From Nocardioides guangzhouensis (GTDB lineage: Bacteria > Actinomycetota > Actinomycetes > Propionibacteriales > Nocardioidaceae): 64,000 nucleotides of DNA. The stretch lies in assembly GCF_004519545.1 (NCBI RefSeq), contig NZ_SDKM01000002.1, positions 186,001 through 250,000 on the forward strand, read 5' to 3'. Under the pieces are notes generated by a model. It worked only from the letters and a program-made list of their open reading frames with translations, searched no databases and was not told the origin of the DNA. Both the position numbers and the translations under genes were made by a program. Shown in pieces: positions 18,002 to 27,607 of the stretch. Positions within the stretch are counted from its first letter, which is position 1, and each line of letters opens with the position of its first letter.

Positions 18002-19294
18002 ATGACTCCCGACCTCCCCACACCCGCGGACGGCTCCGGCGAGTCCTGCGGCTGCCCCGACTTCACGCTGAGCCGGCGCCGGTTCCTCGCGACCACGGTT
18101 GCCGGGGCGGGCGTGCTCACCGCCGGGCAGCTGTTCGACGACGCCTGGCGACAGGTGGCGTACGGCGCGGCGCCCGGCGGCAACGTCGTCGTCGTGGTCA
18201 GCCTGCGCGGCGGCTCCGACGGGCTATCGATGGTGGTGCCCCGTGGCGCCGACCACGACCTCCTCGCCGCCGCGCGGCCCGGCATCGTCGTTCCCGAGGC
18301 CACGCTGATCGGCGGTGACACCAACTTCGGCCTGCACCCGGCCTTCGCACCCCTGCTGCCGATGTGGAACGCCGGCACCTTCGGCGCGGTGCACGCGGTC
18401 GGCCTGCCCGCCCCCAACCGCAGCCACTTCGACGCGATGATCGAGGTCGAGGACGCCGACCCGGGCTCGTCGGGGCGGGTCGGGTGGATCAACCGGGTGG
18501 TCGGTCTCGACGCGTCCGCGCAGCCCGAGGGCGCGGTCCAGCTCGGCTCGGCCCTGTTGCCCACGTCGCTGGTCGGGCCGGCCCCGGCGCTCGGCGTACG
18601 CCGCGTGCAGGACCTCAGCGTCCCCACGCTGGCCAACGACGACGCCGCGATCCGGCGTACGTCGCTCGGGCAGATGTGGGCGCGCACCTCCACGCCGCTG
18701 GGCAGCTCGGTGCGGGCCACCCTCGCCACCGCCGAGCGGCTCGCCCCGCTGGTGGCCTCCGCCGACGACGTCGTGCACCCCACGGCCTACCCCGCCGGCC
18801 CGCTGCGCGAGGTGCTCGCGAACACGGCGGCCCTGATCCGCGCCGACGTCGGAACCCGGATGGTCACCGTCGACTACGGCAACTGGGACATGCACAACGG
18901 GCTCGGGCAGCCCGACAGCGGCTGGATGGCCGACCAGGTCACCCATCTCGCCGGCGCGCTGGCGGCGTTCTTCACCGACCTCGGCGCGGCCGCGTCGCGG
19001 GTGACGGTGGTGACGATCAGCGAGTTCGGCCGCCGCGTGCAGGAGAACGGCGACCACGGCGTCGACCACGGCTACGGCAACGCCATGCTGCTGCTCGGGG
19101 CCGGCGTCAACGGCGGCGGCGTACGCGGCCAGTGGGCCCACCTGAACGACCTGAACGACGGCGACCTGGCGATCCGGCAGGACTTCCGCAGCGTGCTGTG
19201 GGAGGTGCTGGCGTCGCGGTTCCCCGAGGTCTCCGGCAGCAAGGCAACCGTGTTCCCCGGGTTCGTGCCCGAGACCGTGGGGGCGATGTCGTGA
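18002..19294 (+). CDS. DUF1501 protein with Tat signal
   Basis: The product is 430 aa. A twin-arginine signal (LSRRRFLATTVAGAGVLTAG, about residues 24-43) indicates export in folded form. The mature part matches DUF1501: VVSLRGGSDGLSMVVP, VGLPAPNRSHFDAM, VTVDYGNWDMHNG and VVTISEFGRRVQENGDHGVDHGYGNAM. The DUF is distantly related to sulfatase/alkaline phosphatase folds, and the conserved Asp, His and Glu could bind metal. It forms an operon with the DUF1800 gene. Substrate unknown. Confidence 0.9.
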   Translation: MTPDLPTPADGSGESCGCPDFTLSRRRFLATTVAGAGVLTAGQLFDDAWRQVAYGAAPGGNVVVVVSLRGGSDGLSMVVPRGADHDLLAAARPGIVVPEATLIGGDTNFGLHPAFAPLLPMWNAGTFGAVHAVGLPAPNRSHFDAMIEVEDADPGSSGRVGWINRVVGLDASAQPEGAVQLGSALLPTSLVGPAPALGVRRVQDLSVPTLANDDAAIRRTSLGQMWARTSTPLGSSVRATLATAERLAPLVASADDVVHPTAYPAGPLREVLANTAALIRADVGTRMVTVDYGNWDMHNGLGQPDSGWMADQVTHLAGALAAFFTDLGAAASRVTVVTISEFGRRVQENGDHGVDHGYGNAMLLLGAGVNGGGVRGQWAHLNDLNDGDLAIRQDFRSVLWEVLASRFPEVSGSKATVFPGFVPETVGAMS

Positions 19295-19310
19295 TCGCCG
19301 CGGCCGGGCT

Positions 19311-21419
19311 TCAGCTCTCGGTGCCGAGCGTCAAGGGCAGGACGTCGGTGGCGCCGCCCGAGCGCAGCGCACGCGCGGCGAGCGTGAGGGTCCAGCCGGT
19401 GCCGACCAGGTCGTCGAGCAGCAGCATCGGCCCCGACGGCACCTCGCCCTCGAGCCGGTAGCGGCGCAGCACGGCCGCGACCCGCTGGGCGGAGTTGGCC
19501 TGCCCCTGCCCCGGCGCCACCGACTCGTCGACGATCGCGAGCCGGGCCACCACCGGGATCTTCAGGTAGCGCGCCAGACCCTCGGCGAAGTCGCGGGTGA
19601 GGGTCGCGCGGCGTGCGGACTCGACGTACGCGATGCCGGACGCCTGCGGCCGCCAGTCCCCGAGCACCTCGATCACCGCCTGCACCAGCGGCACCGGGAC
19701 CGGCCCGTCGGGGGCGCCCTCGCGGAAGAGGTCGCGCAGGTGCTGGCCGTAGCCGAGATCGGTCAGCCGGGCCACCGCCCGCCCGGGCGAGGGCTGGTCG
19801 GCGATCTTGCCCTTGAGGTCGATGCCGAGGTTGGCCAGCGCGGTCGGCCACATCTTGCGCGGCTCCACGACGACGCCGGGCCGGGCCAGGCGCTCGTGCG
19901 CAGCCTCGGTGGCCTGCTCGGAGACGGACGCGCTGACCGTGGTGCCGCCGCAGTTGTCGCAGCGGCCGCACTCGACGGCGTCGGGGTCGTCGAGCTGGTC
20001 GCGCAGGAACCACATGCGGCATCGGTCGGTGCCGAGGTAGTCGAGCATGGCCTGCTGCTCGCGCTCCCGGGCCTCCCTGACCCTGGCGTAGCGGTCGCGG
20101 TCGTAGGCCCAGTCCGCACCGGTGGACTCCCAGCCTCCCGGGACCCGGCGCACGGCACCGTCGACGTCGAGCACCTTCAGCATCATCTCGAGACGCGAGC
20201 GGCCGAGGTCGACGTACGTCTCGAGGGCGGGGGTGCCCAGCGGCCGCTCGGAGCCGGCCAGCACGTCGAGCACCTGCCGGACCTGCTGCTCGGGCGGGAA
20301 CGCGAGCGAGGCGAAGTAGTGCCAGATGTCGCGGTCCTCGGTCGCGGGCAGCAGCACCACGGTCGCGTGGTCGGTGCCGCGGCCGGCGCGTCCGACCTGC
20401 TGGTAGTAGGCGACCGGGCTCGACGGCGCCCCGACGTTGACCACGAAGCCGAGGGTCGCGTCGAAGCCCATGCCCAGCGCACTGGTCGCCACCAGCGCCT
20501 TGACCCGCCCGGCCGCGAGGTCGGCCTCGAGGGCCTCGCGCTCGGCGGTCTCGGTCTGGCCGGAGTACGCCGCGACGGTATGGCCGCGGGCGCGCAGGAA
20601 GTCGGCGATCTCCTGGGTCTGGGCGACGGTCAGGCAGTAGACGATGCCGGAGCCGTCGAGGTCGTCGAGGTGGTCGGCCAGCCAGCCCAGGCGCTGCTCG
20701 GCCGTGCGCAGCCGAACCACCGCGAGGTGCAGCGACTCCCGGTCGAGCGAGCCGCGCAGCACGAGCACCGAGGTGCCGAGCTGCTCGGCCACGTCCCGGG
20801 TCACGCGGGCGTTGGCGGTCGCGGTCGTGGCGAGCACCGGGATGCCGTCACGGAGGTCGGCCAGCATGGTGCGGATCCGGCGGTAGTCCGGACGGAAGTC
20901 GTGGCCCCAGTCGGAGATGCAGTGCGCCTCGTCGACCACCAGCAGGCCGGCCTCGTCGGCCAGCCGCGGCAGCACGTTGTCGCGGAACGCCGGGTTGTTG
21001 AGCCGCTCGGGGCTGACCAGCAGCACGTCGACCTCACCGGCGTGGATGGCGTTCTCGATGCGGGACCAGTCCTCGATGTTGGTCGAGTTGATGGTGACCG
21101 CGCGGATGCCGGCGCGCTCCGCCGCGGCGATCTGGTTGCGCATGAGCGCGAGCAGCGGCGAGACGATCACGGTCGGCCCGGCCCCCTCCGCCCGCAGCAG
21201 CAGCGTGGCGACGAAGTAGACCGCGGACTTCCCCCACCCGGTGCGCTGCACCACCAGCACCCGGCGCCGGTCGACGGCCAGGGCCTCGATCGCGGTCCAC
21301 TGGTCTTCGCGCAGGGTCGCGTCGTCGCGACCGACCAGCGCCCGGAGGTGGTCCTCGGCCGCGACCCTGGCGGCGCGGCGCACGTCGGCGTCGGGGGCGG
21401 TGTCGGTCTCGGCGGGCAT
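19311..21419 (-). CDS. recQ: RecQ-type DNA helicase with C-terminal phosphoribosyltransferase-like domain
   Basis: The product is 702 aa from ATG 21419; a start at 21467 would add 16 unconserved residues. Helicase motifs are complete: VVQRTGWGKSAVYF (Walker A), LLVVDEAHCISDWGHDFRPDY (DEAH), PVLATTATA and YYQQVGRAGRG. A Cys cluster (CRMWF, ECGRCDNCGG) forms the RecQ zinc site. The last ~180 residues are not RecQ: they end with PMLLLDDLVGTGWTLTLAARAL, the PRPP-binding loop type of ComFC-like phosphoribosyltransferases. This fusion suggests a link between DNA unwinding and nucleotide metabolism. A TAGACA hexamer 7 nt before ATG 21419 supports that start. Confidence 0.9.
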   Translation of the reverse strand: MPAETDTAPDADVRRAARVAAEDHLRALVGRDDATLREDQWTAIEALAVDRRRVLVVQRTGWGKSAVYFVATLLLRAEGAGPTVIVSPLLALMRNQIAAAERAGIRAVTINSTNIEDWSRIENAIHAGEVDVLLVSPERLNNPAFRDNVLPRLADEAGLLVVDEAHCISDWGHDFRPDYRRIRTMLADLRDGIPVLATTATANARVTRDVAEQLGTSVLVLRGSLDRESLHLAVVRLRTAEQRLGWLADHLDDLDGSGIVYCLTVAQTQEIADFLRARGHTVAAYSGQTETAEREALEADLAAGRVKALVATSALGMGFDATLGFVVNVGAPSSPVAYYQQVGRAGRGTDHATVVLLPATEDRDIWHYFASLAFPPEQQVRQVLDVLAGSERPLGTPALETYVDLGRSRLEMMLKVLDVDGAVRRVPGGWESTGADWAYDRDRYARVREAREREQQAMLDYLGTDRCRMWFLRDQLDDPDAVECGRCDNCGGTTVSASVSEQATEAAHERLARPGVVVEPRKMWPTALANLGIDLKGKIADQPSPGRAVARLTDLGYGQHLRDLFREGAPDGPVPVPLVQAVIEVLGDWRPQASGIAYVESARRATLTRDFAEGLARYLKIPVVARLAIVDESVAPGQGQANSAQRVAAVLRRYRLEGEVPSGPMLLLDDLVGTGWTLTLAARALRSGGATDVLPLTLGTES

Positions 21420-22018
21420 GCCCGCATGTCTACCAGCGGCCGCCGACGGGCTCGACCGGTCGTCCACGGGCGCCGGCCGCCGGCACCGTCGGTCCGCTGC
21501 GCTAGACCGCCGACGGTCGCCGCGATTGACGCTCGGGGAGGCGGGTACGACCCAGGTGCCGTGCGGCTCGTCCGTCCTCCGTCAGCCTCCGTCGGACGTC
21601 CACACGACCGAGTGCCACCCCGTGAACCGACCGAACCCAACGCCGGGGTGGCTCTCGGCTGTCCGGGGCCGATTGCGCGGCCGGCGAGCTGCGCCGCCCC
21701 GGGCGCGGGGGATTGGGATGCCACGGGGCGGCGCCGGCTCGTCGGCCGCAACCAGGTCGTGGCGCGCGTCGTCACGGGGGACTGGTCGACGCGCGCCCCC
21801 GGACCGACGCGCCACGGAGGCTATCGAGGCCGGACCGGGTCGCGCAGGAGTTCCGGGAGGAACGGGAGATATTTCGGCGAGGGCCCGGTTCCGTGCCACG
21901 ATGACGCCCGCGGACGGCCGCAAGCCACCCCTTTCGTAGGCCGCGTCTGGTCGTCGTGGGCCTCCGGTCCGGGGTGAAGTCCCACCCGCGGGCGGAGGCG
22001 CCGCCGGCGTCCCGGTCC
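21420..22018. other. Non-coding stretch of about 600 bp
   Basis: This gap separates the divergent recQ and thioredoxin-like lipoprotein genes. I find no convincing gene, RNA fold or long repeat. Short open frames (for example from 21719 on the plus strand) show no recognisable motif and no good ribosome site. The composition is slightly less regular than that of neighbouring coding DNA. Confidence 0.5.
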
Positions 22019-22024
22019 TAGCCT
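22019..22024 (+). promoter_or_regulatory. Candidate -10 box (TAGCCT) upstream of the thioredoxin-like gene
   Basis: TAGCCT lies about 50 nt before the ATG at 22076. If used, it gives a short leader of roughly 45 nt rather than a leaderless message. Confidence 0.35.
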
Positions 22025-22075
22025 GAAACGAGATGGTGTGGAGGCGCACCACCCCTCGGGCAAGGGGGCACCGGG

Positions 22076-23215
22076 ATGGCAGCCAAGCTCAGCGGACGGC
22101 ACGTCGCAGGACGCATCGTGGCACTGGGGCTGCTCGCCACCTTGGGCTGCGCCTCGCAGTCCGGCGACCACGGGAGCGGATCCGGTCCGACGTCGTCGAC
22201 ACCGTCAGCCACACCGGCCGGCGGTGGGCCGGCCACGTCGAAGGCAGTCCGGGTGACCTACGACGGCCCCGGGGCGAACCGCGGGAACCGCAGGATCCAC
22301 CTCGTCCTGCTCGTGTCCGGGACCCACCACGCCCGGCTGGACAGCGAGATCGCGACGTACCCGCCGATGAGCTCCGTGTGGGACGGCCGCCGGTTGCTCG
22401 TGCACGACCCGGAGGAGTACCGCCCCTGGATCCTCTACGAGGCGCCCGAGGAGCACCCCGACGCGCTGGACCAGGTCACGGGCTGGAGGGTCGACCCGAC
22501 CAGCGCCACGTTCGAGAGCACCTGTCCGTCCGCCGCCCCGATCGGCCACCGCACGATCCTGGGGCGGACCGCCGTCGGCTACCGCTGCGGTCCCATCCAC
22601 ACGCCGCAGTACGACCGGGAGGCCAGGAGCATCTGGCTCGACGAGAAGGCCGGACTCCTGCTGGTCGACCCGCCCATCTCCGCGACCGCGATCGAGGAGC
22701 ACCCGGTCATCACCCGGTCCACGTTCTCCACCCGACCCCCCGCCGGCAGCGAGGTCACCGTCTACGGGGCCAAGGAAGGAGAGGGGCAGCCCGGGCGCGC
22801 CCCCGGCTTCAGGCTCGAGCGTCTCGACGGCGGTACGGCGCGACTCGCGGACTACGCCGGGCGACCCGTGGTGCTGGCCTTCTTCGCCTCCGACATCGTC
22901 TTCGACCCCGCAGGCGAGGAGTGCCGGCGCTGCATCCCGTCGCTGCTCGACCTGCAGCGGGAGACCTCCGGCGGTGCGCACCCTGCGGTCCTGGCCGTCC
23001 AGGGCGGCGACCGGGGCAAGCCCGGACACCTCATGGTCCCGCGCGGCCTGCGCCTCCCGGTCGCCAACGACCCCGGCTACGACGTCCAGCACTCCTACGG
23101 CCTCGAGCAGCGCGTGGGCTTCGCCTTCATCGCGGCCGATGGCACGCTCCGGCAGGTGATCGACGGGCCAGCGACCGCCCCGCAGCTCCGGGCGGCCCTC
23201 GACCGGCTGCACTGA
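22076..23215 (+). CDS. Lipoprotein with C-terminal thioredoxin/TlpA-like domain
   Basis: The product is 379 aa. A basic N-terminus and hydrophobic stretch end at Cys25 (ATLGC), suggesting a lipoprotein, and a Ser/Thr/Gly/Pro linker follows. Residues 55-225 contain LolA/MucB-like phrases (VTYDGPGANRGNRR, STFSTRPPAGSEVTVY). From about 245 comes a redoxin fold (APGFRLERLDGGTARLADYAGRPVVLAFFASD) with the Cys pair in EECRRCIPSLLDL. The CRRC pair sits after an insertion relative to classical TlpA (WCxxC), so redox activity is plausible but not certain. Confidence 0.7.
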   Translation: MAAKLSGRHVAGRIVALGLLATLGCASQSGDHGSGSGPTSSTPSATPAGGGPATSKAVRVTYDGPGANRGNRRIHLVLLVSGTHHARLDSEIATYPPMSSVWDGRRLLVHDPEEYRPWILYEAPEEHPDALDQVTGWRVDPTSATFESTCPSAAPIGHRTILGRTAVGYRCGPIHTPQYDREARSIWLDEKAGLLLVDPPISATAIEEHPVITRSTFSTRPPAGSEVTVYGAKEGEGQPGRAPGFRLERLDGGTARLADYAGRPVVLAFFASDIVFDPAGEECRRCIPSLLDLQRETSGGAHPAVLAVQGGDRGKPGHLMVPRGLRLPVANDPGYDVQHSYGLEQRVGFAFIAADGTLRQVIDGPATAPQLRAALDRLH

Positions 23216-23299
23216 GGGCCGGCCGCCGTACGGCCGCAATCGCAGCCGCACGACACGTCGGCCGCTCCGGGCCGGGACGCCGTGCGCTTGACTGGGCGC

Positions 23300-24133
23300 A
23301 TGCCGACCGACGTATGGCAGGTCGACCAGCTCGACCTCGAGGGCTACCTGCAGCGACTCGGCGTGCCAGCTCGGGAGCCCGCGCCAGCGGCGCTCTCGGA
23401 GCTGCACGAGGCGCACGTGCGCGCGTTCACGTTCGACAACATCGACGTGCTGCTCGGCCAGCACCCCGGCGTCTCCCTCGACGCCATCCAGCAGAAGTTC
23501 GTCGGCCGCGGCCGGGGCGGCTACTGCTTCGAGCACAGCACGCTCTTCGCCGCCGCCCTCGAGCGGCTCGGCTACCGGGTACGGCGACACCTCGGGCGGG
23601 TCGGGGACCCCGACGAGGGCACGCAGCAGGCCCGCACCCACATGGCCGTCGAGGTGGTCCTGGCCGGCGAGCGACTGCTGTGCGACCCGGGCTTCGGGAT
23701 GAGCCTGCTGCGGCCCATCCCGCTGGCCGACGGCGCCGAGGACGACTACCTCCCGGGCTGGCGCTACCGGCTGCGCCGGACCGATGCCGGCGACTGGGCG
23801 CTGCACCGGCTGCGCGAGGCGGGCTGGGAGGTCGCCCACACCACCGACGAGCTCGAGGTGATGCCCCTCGACGTCGTCATGGGGCACCACTACACGAGCA
23901 CCTACCCGGGGTCGCACTTCACCACCGGCCTCATGGTCACCCGGCACCTGCCCGGCCGGCACGTCACCGTGACCCACGACTCGCTCACCGTCCGCACGCC
24001 GGGCGGAGCGACCGAGCACCGGGCCCTGCGTGAGGGCGAGCTCGCGGAGTGGCTGTCGACGCTCGACGCCCGGCTGACCGGCGACGAGCGCGACCGGCTG
24101 CTCGCGACCGTGCGGACCCTGGTCTCTCCCTAG
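23300..24133 (+). CDS. nat: Arylamine N-acetyltransferase
   Basis: The product is 277 aa from ATG 23300. The catalytic triad of the NAT family is visible: Cys76 in GRGGYCFEHS, His114 in ARTHMAVEV and Asp129 in LLCDPGFG. The PFDN-like HVRAFTFDNIDVLLG segment is also typical. It transfers acetyl from acetyl-CoA to arylamines or hydrazines and may act in steroid or xenobiotic metabolism in actinobacteria. It stands alone, in the same direction as its neighbours. A GTG at 23282 could extend it by six residues, but the family start favours the ATG. Confidence 0.92.
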   Translation: MPTDVWQVDQLDLEGYLQRLGVPAREPAPAALSELHEAHVRAFTFDNIDVLLGQHPGVSLDAIQQKFVGRGRGGYCFEHSTLFAAALERLGYRVRRHLGRVGDPDEGTQQARTHMAVEVVLAGERLLCDPGFGMSLLRPIPLADGAEDDYLPGWRYRLRRTDAGDWALHRLREAGWEVAHTTDELEVMPLDVVMGHHYTSTYPGSHFTTGLMVTRHLPGRHVTVTHDSLTVRTPGGATEHRALREGELAEWLSTLDARLTGDERDRLLATVRTLVSP

Positions 24134-24294
24134 CCCGGCGGGCCCGACCCGGACCCCGTCACCGCCGTGCGGATCCGGGAATGTCGCAGGTCGGTCACGA
24201 GTGGGCGGTTCTCCCCGGCGATCGACCGGACACCACCTACGATGCCTCAGCCGGGGCCACGGGGGTCCCGCCAGAGGACCGGCAGGGGCACCGC

Positions 24295-25884
24295 ATGAAT
24301 CACCGTCGCAGCCGGCGCGTCCCGGCCTCTGCCGGCCTGACCGCGCTGGCGCTCACCGCGGCGGTCAGCGGCTGTGCGTTCAGCCCGTCGAGCACGCCCT
24401 CGACCTCGCCGATCCGGGGCTCCGGGGACATGGTGACCGCCACCGGCGAGCAGGCCAGCGTCTCCAGCGCCGCGCTGACCGGCGCGGCCCGCCGCCCCAA
24501 CGTGCTGTTGATCACCGCCGACGACGCCGCACCCGGCGACCTGCGGTTCATGCCGCACACCCGCGAGCTCATCGCGGACCGGGGCGTCACGTTCACCAAC
24601 GGGGTCGCCCCCACCCCGATCTGCGTGCCGGCCCGCGCGTCGCTGCTGACCGGCCAGTACACCCACAACCACAAGGCGTACACGATCGAGGGCAAGGGCG
24701 GCGGCTACACGTCCTTCGACTCCCGCAACACCCTCCCGACCTGGCTGCGCAGGTCCGGCTACGACACCCTCTTCATCGGCAAGTACCTCAACGGGTACGG
24801 CGACGCCGGCACGGGCACTGCCCGGAAGATCGAGCCCGGCTGGACCCAGTGGCGGCCCACCGTCGGAGGCTCGACGTACAACTTCATGAACCCGACCCTC
24901 AACATCAACGGCCGACTGGTCGGCTACCACCAGTACAACAGCAACCTCTTCGCCGACCAGACCGTCGACCTGCTCGGGCGTTCCCAGCGCAAGCGCAAGC
25001 CCTGGTTCATGTGGGTCAACTACGTCGCACCGCACCACGGCGGGCCGCTCGACGCCGACGACCCGCAGCTGCGCTATCCCCGGAACCCGGCGTCCTGGGT
25101 GAAGACCACCAAGCCCGCCCCCAGGGACCGCAACCGGTTCCGGGACCTGCGGCTGCCCCAGGACCCCAACATGTTCCGGCGGGTCCGGCACGGGTGGGAC
25201 AACGGTGCGCCGATGTCGCTGCTGAAGCGCCGGAACATCCGTGAGGCGTACCAGCAGCGGATCGAGGCGCTCCAGAGCGTCGACCGGGGCGTGGCGAGGT
25301 CCGTCGCGGCACTGCGCCGCACGGGGCAGCTGCGCAACACCGTCGTCATGTTCACCTCCGACAACGGGTTCCTGGTCGGACAGCACAACCGGTTCGGCAA
25401 GCTGTACAGCTACAACGACTCCCAGCGGATCCCCGTGGTGATGTCCGGCCCCGGCGTCCCGCGCGGGAAGCGGGTGCGGACCGCGGTCACCAACCCCGAC
25501 ATCGCGGTCACCATCGCCGCGCTCGCCCGCGCGAAGCCGGGCCGTCGCGTCGACGGGATCGATTTCATGCCGCTGCTGCGGATGGGCTACCGCGGGCGGG
25601 TGGTCCCGACCGAGGCGTACCCCGTCCACGGCGGCACCCGTCCGGTCTACACGGGCATCCGCGAGGGCACGTGGACCTACACCCGGCTGCGCCGGGACGG
25701 CGTCCGGCGCGAGGAGCTCTACAACCGGGCCACGGATCCCTACGAGCTGCACAACCTGGCCGGGAACACCCGGTACGCCGCCGAGCTGGCCCGGTTCCGG
25801 GCGCTGGACCGCCGGTACCGCGACTGCGCCGGAGCCACCTGTCCCAAGGCGGTGTACCTGCCCGGCGACCCGCCGGCCGGCTGA
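24295..25884 (+). CDS. Sulfatase family lipoprotein
   Basis: The product is 529 aa. A lipobox (AAVSGC, Cys27) predicts surface anchoring. The catalytic core opens with RPNVLLITADD (metal-binding Asp pair) and has the formylglycine motif CVPARASLLTGQYTHNH, whose Cys must be converted by a sulfatase-modifying enzyme not seen here. Later VVMFTSDNGFLVGQH supplies the second metal site. It resembles arylsulfatase/N-acetylglucosamine-6-sulfatase-like proteins and would release sulfate from an external substrate. AGGGG precedes the ATG by 7 nt. Confidence 0.9.
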   Translation: MNHRRSRRVPASAGLTALALTAAVSGCAFSPSSTPSTSPIRGSGDMVTATGEQASVSSAALTGAARRPNVLLITADDAAPGDLRFMPHTRELIADRGVTFTNGVAPTPICVPARASLLTGQYTHNHKAYTIEGKGGGYTSFDSRNTLPTWLRRSGYDTLFIGKYLNGYGDAGTGTARKIEPGWTQWRPTVGGSTYNFMNPTLNINGRLVGYHQYNSNLFADQTVDLLGRSQRKRKPWFMWVNYVAPHHGGPLDADDPQLRYPRNPASWVKTTKPAPRDRNRFRDLRLPQDPNMFRRVRHGWDNGAPMSLLKRRNIREAYQQRIEALQSVDRGVARSVAALRRTGQLRNTVVMFTSDNGFLVGQHNRFGKLYSYNDSQRIPVVMSGPGVPRGKRVRTAVTNPDIAVTIAALARAKPGRRVDGIDFMPLLRMGYRGRVVPTEAYPVHGGTRPVYTGIREGTWTYTRLRRDGVRREELYNRATDPYELHNLAGNTRYAAELARFRALDRRYRDCAGATCPKAVYLPGDPPAG

Positions 25885-25917
25885 CCGGCGCGGTCCTTGC
25901 GGTGCCCGGGACGCGTC

Positions 25918-27603
25918 CTACGGCGCGAGGTACGCGTGCACCAGCGGCACCACCGACGCGCCCTCGCCCGAGGCGGCGGCGACCCGCTTCATCGACCCGC
26001 CACGGACGTCGCCGGCGGCGAAGATGCCGGGCACGGTGGTCTCCAGGTTCGCCGGCGGTCGGCCCGCGACCCAGAGGTGCTGCGGGATGTCGCGGCCGGT
26101 GAGCACGAAGCCGTCGTCGTCGCGGCAGACCGCGGGCGGGATCCAGTCGCAGTGCGGCGCGGCGCCGAGGAGCAGGAACAGGCCGCCGACGTGGCGCCGG
26201 GTCTGCTCGCGGGTGTCGACGTCGCACTCGACGATCCACTCGAGCCGGCCCTCGCCGCCGCCGCCGACCACCTCGGTGCGGCCGCGGACCGAGATGACCG
26301 GGTTCAAGGCCATCTCGCGGATGAGGTACGCCGACATGGACTCCTCCAGCCCGGCGCGACGTACGACGATCGTCACCGACCGCGCGAACCGGGACAGGTG
26401 GACGGCGGCCTGGCCGGCGGAGTTGCCGCCCCCGACCACGACCACGTCCTGCCCCTCCATCTCGCGGGCGGCGGACACCGCGGCGCCGTAGTGGACACCG
26501 GCGCCGACCAGCGCCTCGAGCGGCGGCACGCCGAGCCGGCGGTAGGCGACGCCGGTCGCGATCAGCACGGACCGGGAGTGCACGTCGCCGCCCGCGGTCA
26601 CCACCCGGTGCGGCTCGCCGTCGGCGCCGGGCTCGAGGGCGTCGACCCGCCACCCGGTGAGGAACCGGGTGCCGAACCGGATCGCCTGGTTGCGCGCGCG
26701 CTGCGCCAGCCGCATGCCGGAGATGCCACGGGGGAAGCCGAGGTAGTTGCGGATCATCGACGAGGTGCCGGCCTGGCCGCCGATCGCCTCCGCCTCGACG
26801 ACGACCGTCGAGAGCCCTTCGGAGGAGCCGTAGACCGCGGCCGCCAGCCCGGCCGGCCCGGCACCGACCACCGCCAGGTCCACCACGCCCTCGGTGCTGA
26901 TGTCGGCCGGGGTGCCGTAGATCTGCCGCGCCACGGCGGACACCTCGCGGGCCACGAACGGCACCCGGTCGTACGCCGAGACCAGCGGCCAGCCGAGCTC
27001 GTCACCGACCTCGTCGGCGAACCGGGCGACGATCGCCTGCCCGACCTCGCTGTCGGGCGGGTAGGTGCGGTTGGGCATCCCCATCCGGTCGAGGAAGTCG
27101 CGCACCCCGACGGTGACCGGGTCGGGCCCGTCGGCGACGATCCGGACGGTGTCCACCTCGGGCGTGGCCACCGACGACCCCCAGTCGGAGAGCATCTCGA
27201 CGATCGCGCCGTGGAACTCCTCGTCGCGCACGCCGCGCGGCATCAGCAGGTACGCGTCGTACTTGCCCTTGGCCAGGCCCTCGCGCAGCGTCGGTGCCTG
27301 GTCGAGGAAGACCGACCAGTGCGCGGCGATGATCCGCTTGGCGGTGGGCACGATCGTGCGCCAGGACTGGAACGCCGCGTAGACGGTGGTGCCGGGCAGC
27401 ACCGACTCGGTCACCAGCATCGGCACCCGGCCACCGGTGTCGCGGATCGACTGCAGCTCCGCGGTCACGTCCTCGGCGGTGGGGACGAGGCGCACCTCGT
27501 AGTCGCGGGCGTAGCGGCCGAACTCACCGCCGAGCACGTCGGCGTGCTCGGGCGCGCAGACCAGGATGACCGGCAGGTCGGTGGGCTCCGCGCTCCCGGT
27601 CAC
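25918..27603 (-). CDS. Thioredoxin reductase-like flavoprotein with N-terminal regulatory-like domain, lacking the CxxC pair
   Basis: The product is 561 aa from a GTG. Residues 1-140 resemble a degenerate receiver domain, and the reductase part begins near 243 with VDLAVVGAGPAGLAAAVYGSSEGL (FAD), then VVVVGGGNSAGQAAVHLSRFA (NADPH) and a C-terminal GIFAAGDVRGGSMKRVA. The place of the redox-active CxxC of thioredoxin reductase is occupied by GVHYGAAVSAA, so it cannot work as a disulfide reductase. It may pass electrons to another partner. It is 4 nt downstream of the universal stress protein, suggesting a stress-linked operon. Confidence 0.85.
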   Translation of the reverse strand: MTGSAEPTDLPVILVCAPEHADVLGGEFGRYARDYEVRLVPTAEDVTAELQSIRDTGGRVPMLVTESVLPGTTVYAAFQSWRTIVPTAKRIIAAHWSVFLDQAPTLREGLAKGKYDAYLLMPRGVRDEEFHGAIVEMLSDWGSSVATPEVDTVRIVADGPDPVTVGVRDFLDRMGMPNRTYPPDSEVGQAIVARFADEVGDELGWPLVSAYDRVPFVAREVSAVARQIYGTPADISTEGVVDLAVVGAGPAGLAAAVYGSSEGLSTVVVEAEAIGGQAGTSSMIRNYLGFPRGISGMRLAQRARNQAIRFGTRFLTGWRVDALEPGADGEPHRVVTAGGDVHSRSVLIATGVAYRRLGVPPLEALVGAGVHYGAAVSAAREMEGQDVVVVGGGNSAGQAAVHLSRFARSVTIVVRRAGLEESMSAYLIREMALNPVISVRGRTEVVGGGGEGRLEWIVECDVDTREQTRRHVGGLFLLLGAAPHCDWIPPAVCRDDDGFVLTGRDIPQHLWVAGRPPANLETTVPGIFAAGDVRGGSMKRVAAASGEGASVVPLVHAYLAP

Positions 27604-27607
27604 GGGA

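Noticed and set aside
21719..21939. Small open frame in the recQ-lipoprotein gap
   Set aside because: Arg/Ala/Gly-rich product with no motif and no good start signal; treated as non-coding.
22033..24033. Open frame from the ATG 8 nt after TAGCCT
   Set aside because: Although the start is near the -10 box, the frame is a shadow of the thioredoxin-like and NAT genes and has low-complexity text.
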